Below are positions 47,169 to 47,203 of a DNA stretch of 47,203 bases, piece by piece. Below the pieces are notes generated by a model that saw only the letters and a program-made list of their open reading frames with translations, had not been told where the DNA came from and did not search any database. The position numbers were made by a program, and so were the translations under genes. Origin of the DNA: Cohnella xylanilytica. GTDB lineage: Bacteria; Bacillota; Bacilli; Paenibacillales; Paenibacillaceae. Where the stretch lies: contig NZ_JACJVR010000009.1 in the NCBI RefSeq assembly GCF_014212175.1, positions 1 to 47,203 on the forward strand, read 5' to 3'. Each line of letters opens with the position of its first letter. Positions within the stretch are counted from its first letter, which is position 1.

Positions 47169-47203
47169 GTTCACATTATAGAATTTATCCTGAATTTCGA
47201 AAG

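Overview
The window looks like chromosomal DNA from a high-G+C, spore-forming Firmicute of the Paenibacillaceae (Paenibacillus or Cohnella-like). The evidence is strong AGGAGG-type ribosome sites, a Spo0M remnant, HelD, hxlAB, a GH87 alpha-1,3-glucanase, many OmpR-type two-component pairs and a MefA-like pump. Genus is inferred by eye. I saw no rRNA, tRNA, phage module, insertion sequence or CRISPR array.

Layout. 1-4.5 kb: tail of a membrane protein, DUF1304 protein, an ECF41-like sigma factor with a DoxX protein (minus strand), a repeat array abutting a decapitated spo0M, an AraC regulator and a VOC protein. 4.5-8 kb: a two-component pair upstream of a secreted serine hydrolase, then a candidate minus-strand small RNA. 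8-13 kb: helD and a PadR-controlled ABC exporter with two matching operators. 13-18.8 kb: a giant minus-strand SBBP/DUF11 repeat protein split by one in-frame TAA. 19-24.5 kb: alpha/beta hydrolase, VanRS-like pair, lipoprotein FAD oxidoreductase and a remnant of a sugar-ABC binding protein. 24.6-30.5 kb: CPBP protease, SGNH hydrolase, a NarL-type pair with a polytopic kinase, a membrane protein and a LysR regulator. 30.6-34.4 kb: deaminase, STAS-like protein, TetR regulator, second copy of the repeat array, short-chain dehydrogenase and nucleotidyltransferase. 34.5-38.5 kb: a 1326-residue GH87 glucanase. 38.8-41.3 kb: a MefA-like efflux gene behind a macrolide-type leader peptide, then a kinase-like protein. 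41.4-44.3 kb: hxlAB, an HxlR regulator and two membrane proteins. 44.4-47.2 kb: a fourth two-component pair and a PhnB-like VOC protein.

The most striking system is at 38.8-40.3 kb. An eight-codon ORF with an ideal ribosome site encodes MTHSMRLR, the same as the first eight residues of the ErmD/ErmK leader peptide, and lies about 180 bp upstream of a MefA-like MFS pump. This suggests an intrinsic macrolide efflux gene induced by drug-dependent ribosome stalling. Other notable points are two copies of a roughly 51-bp dyad repeat array, one at the breakpoint of a truncated spo0M; a three-site TetR operator set; an ECF41-type autoregulatory promoter; an hxl locus whose HxlR protein lacks the Cys/Lys pair used for formaldehyde sensing; a response regulator with a predicted leaderless mRNA; and a kinase whose best start codon is AUC.
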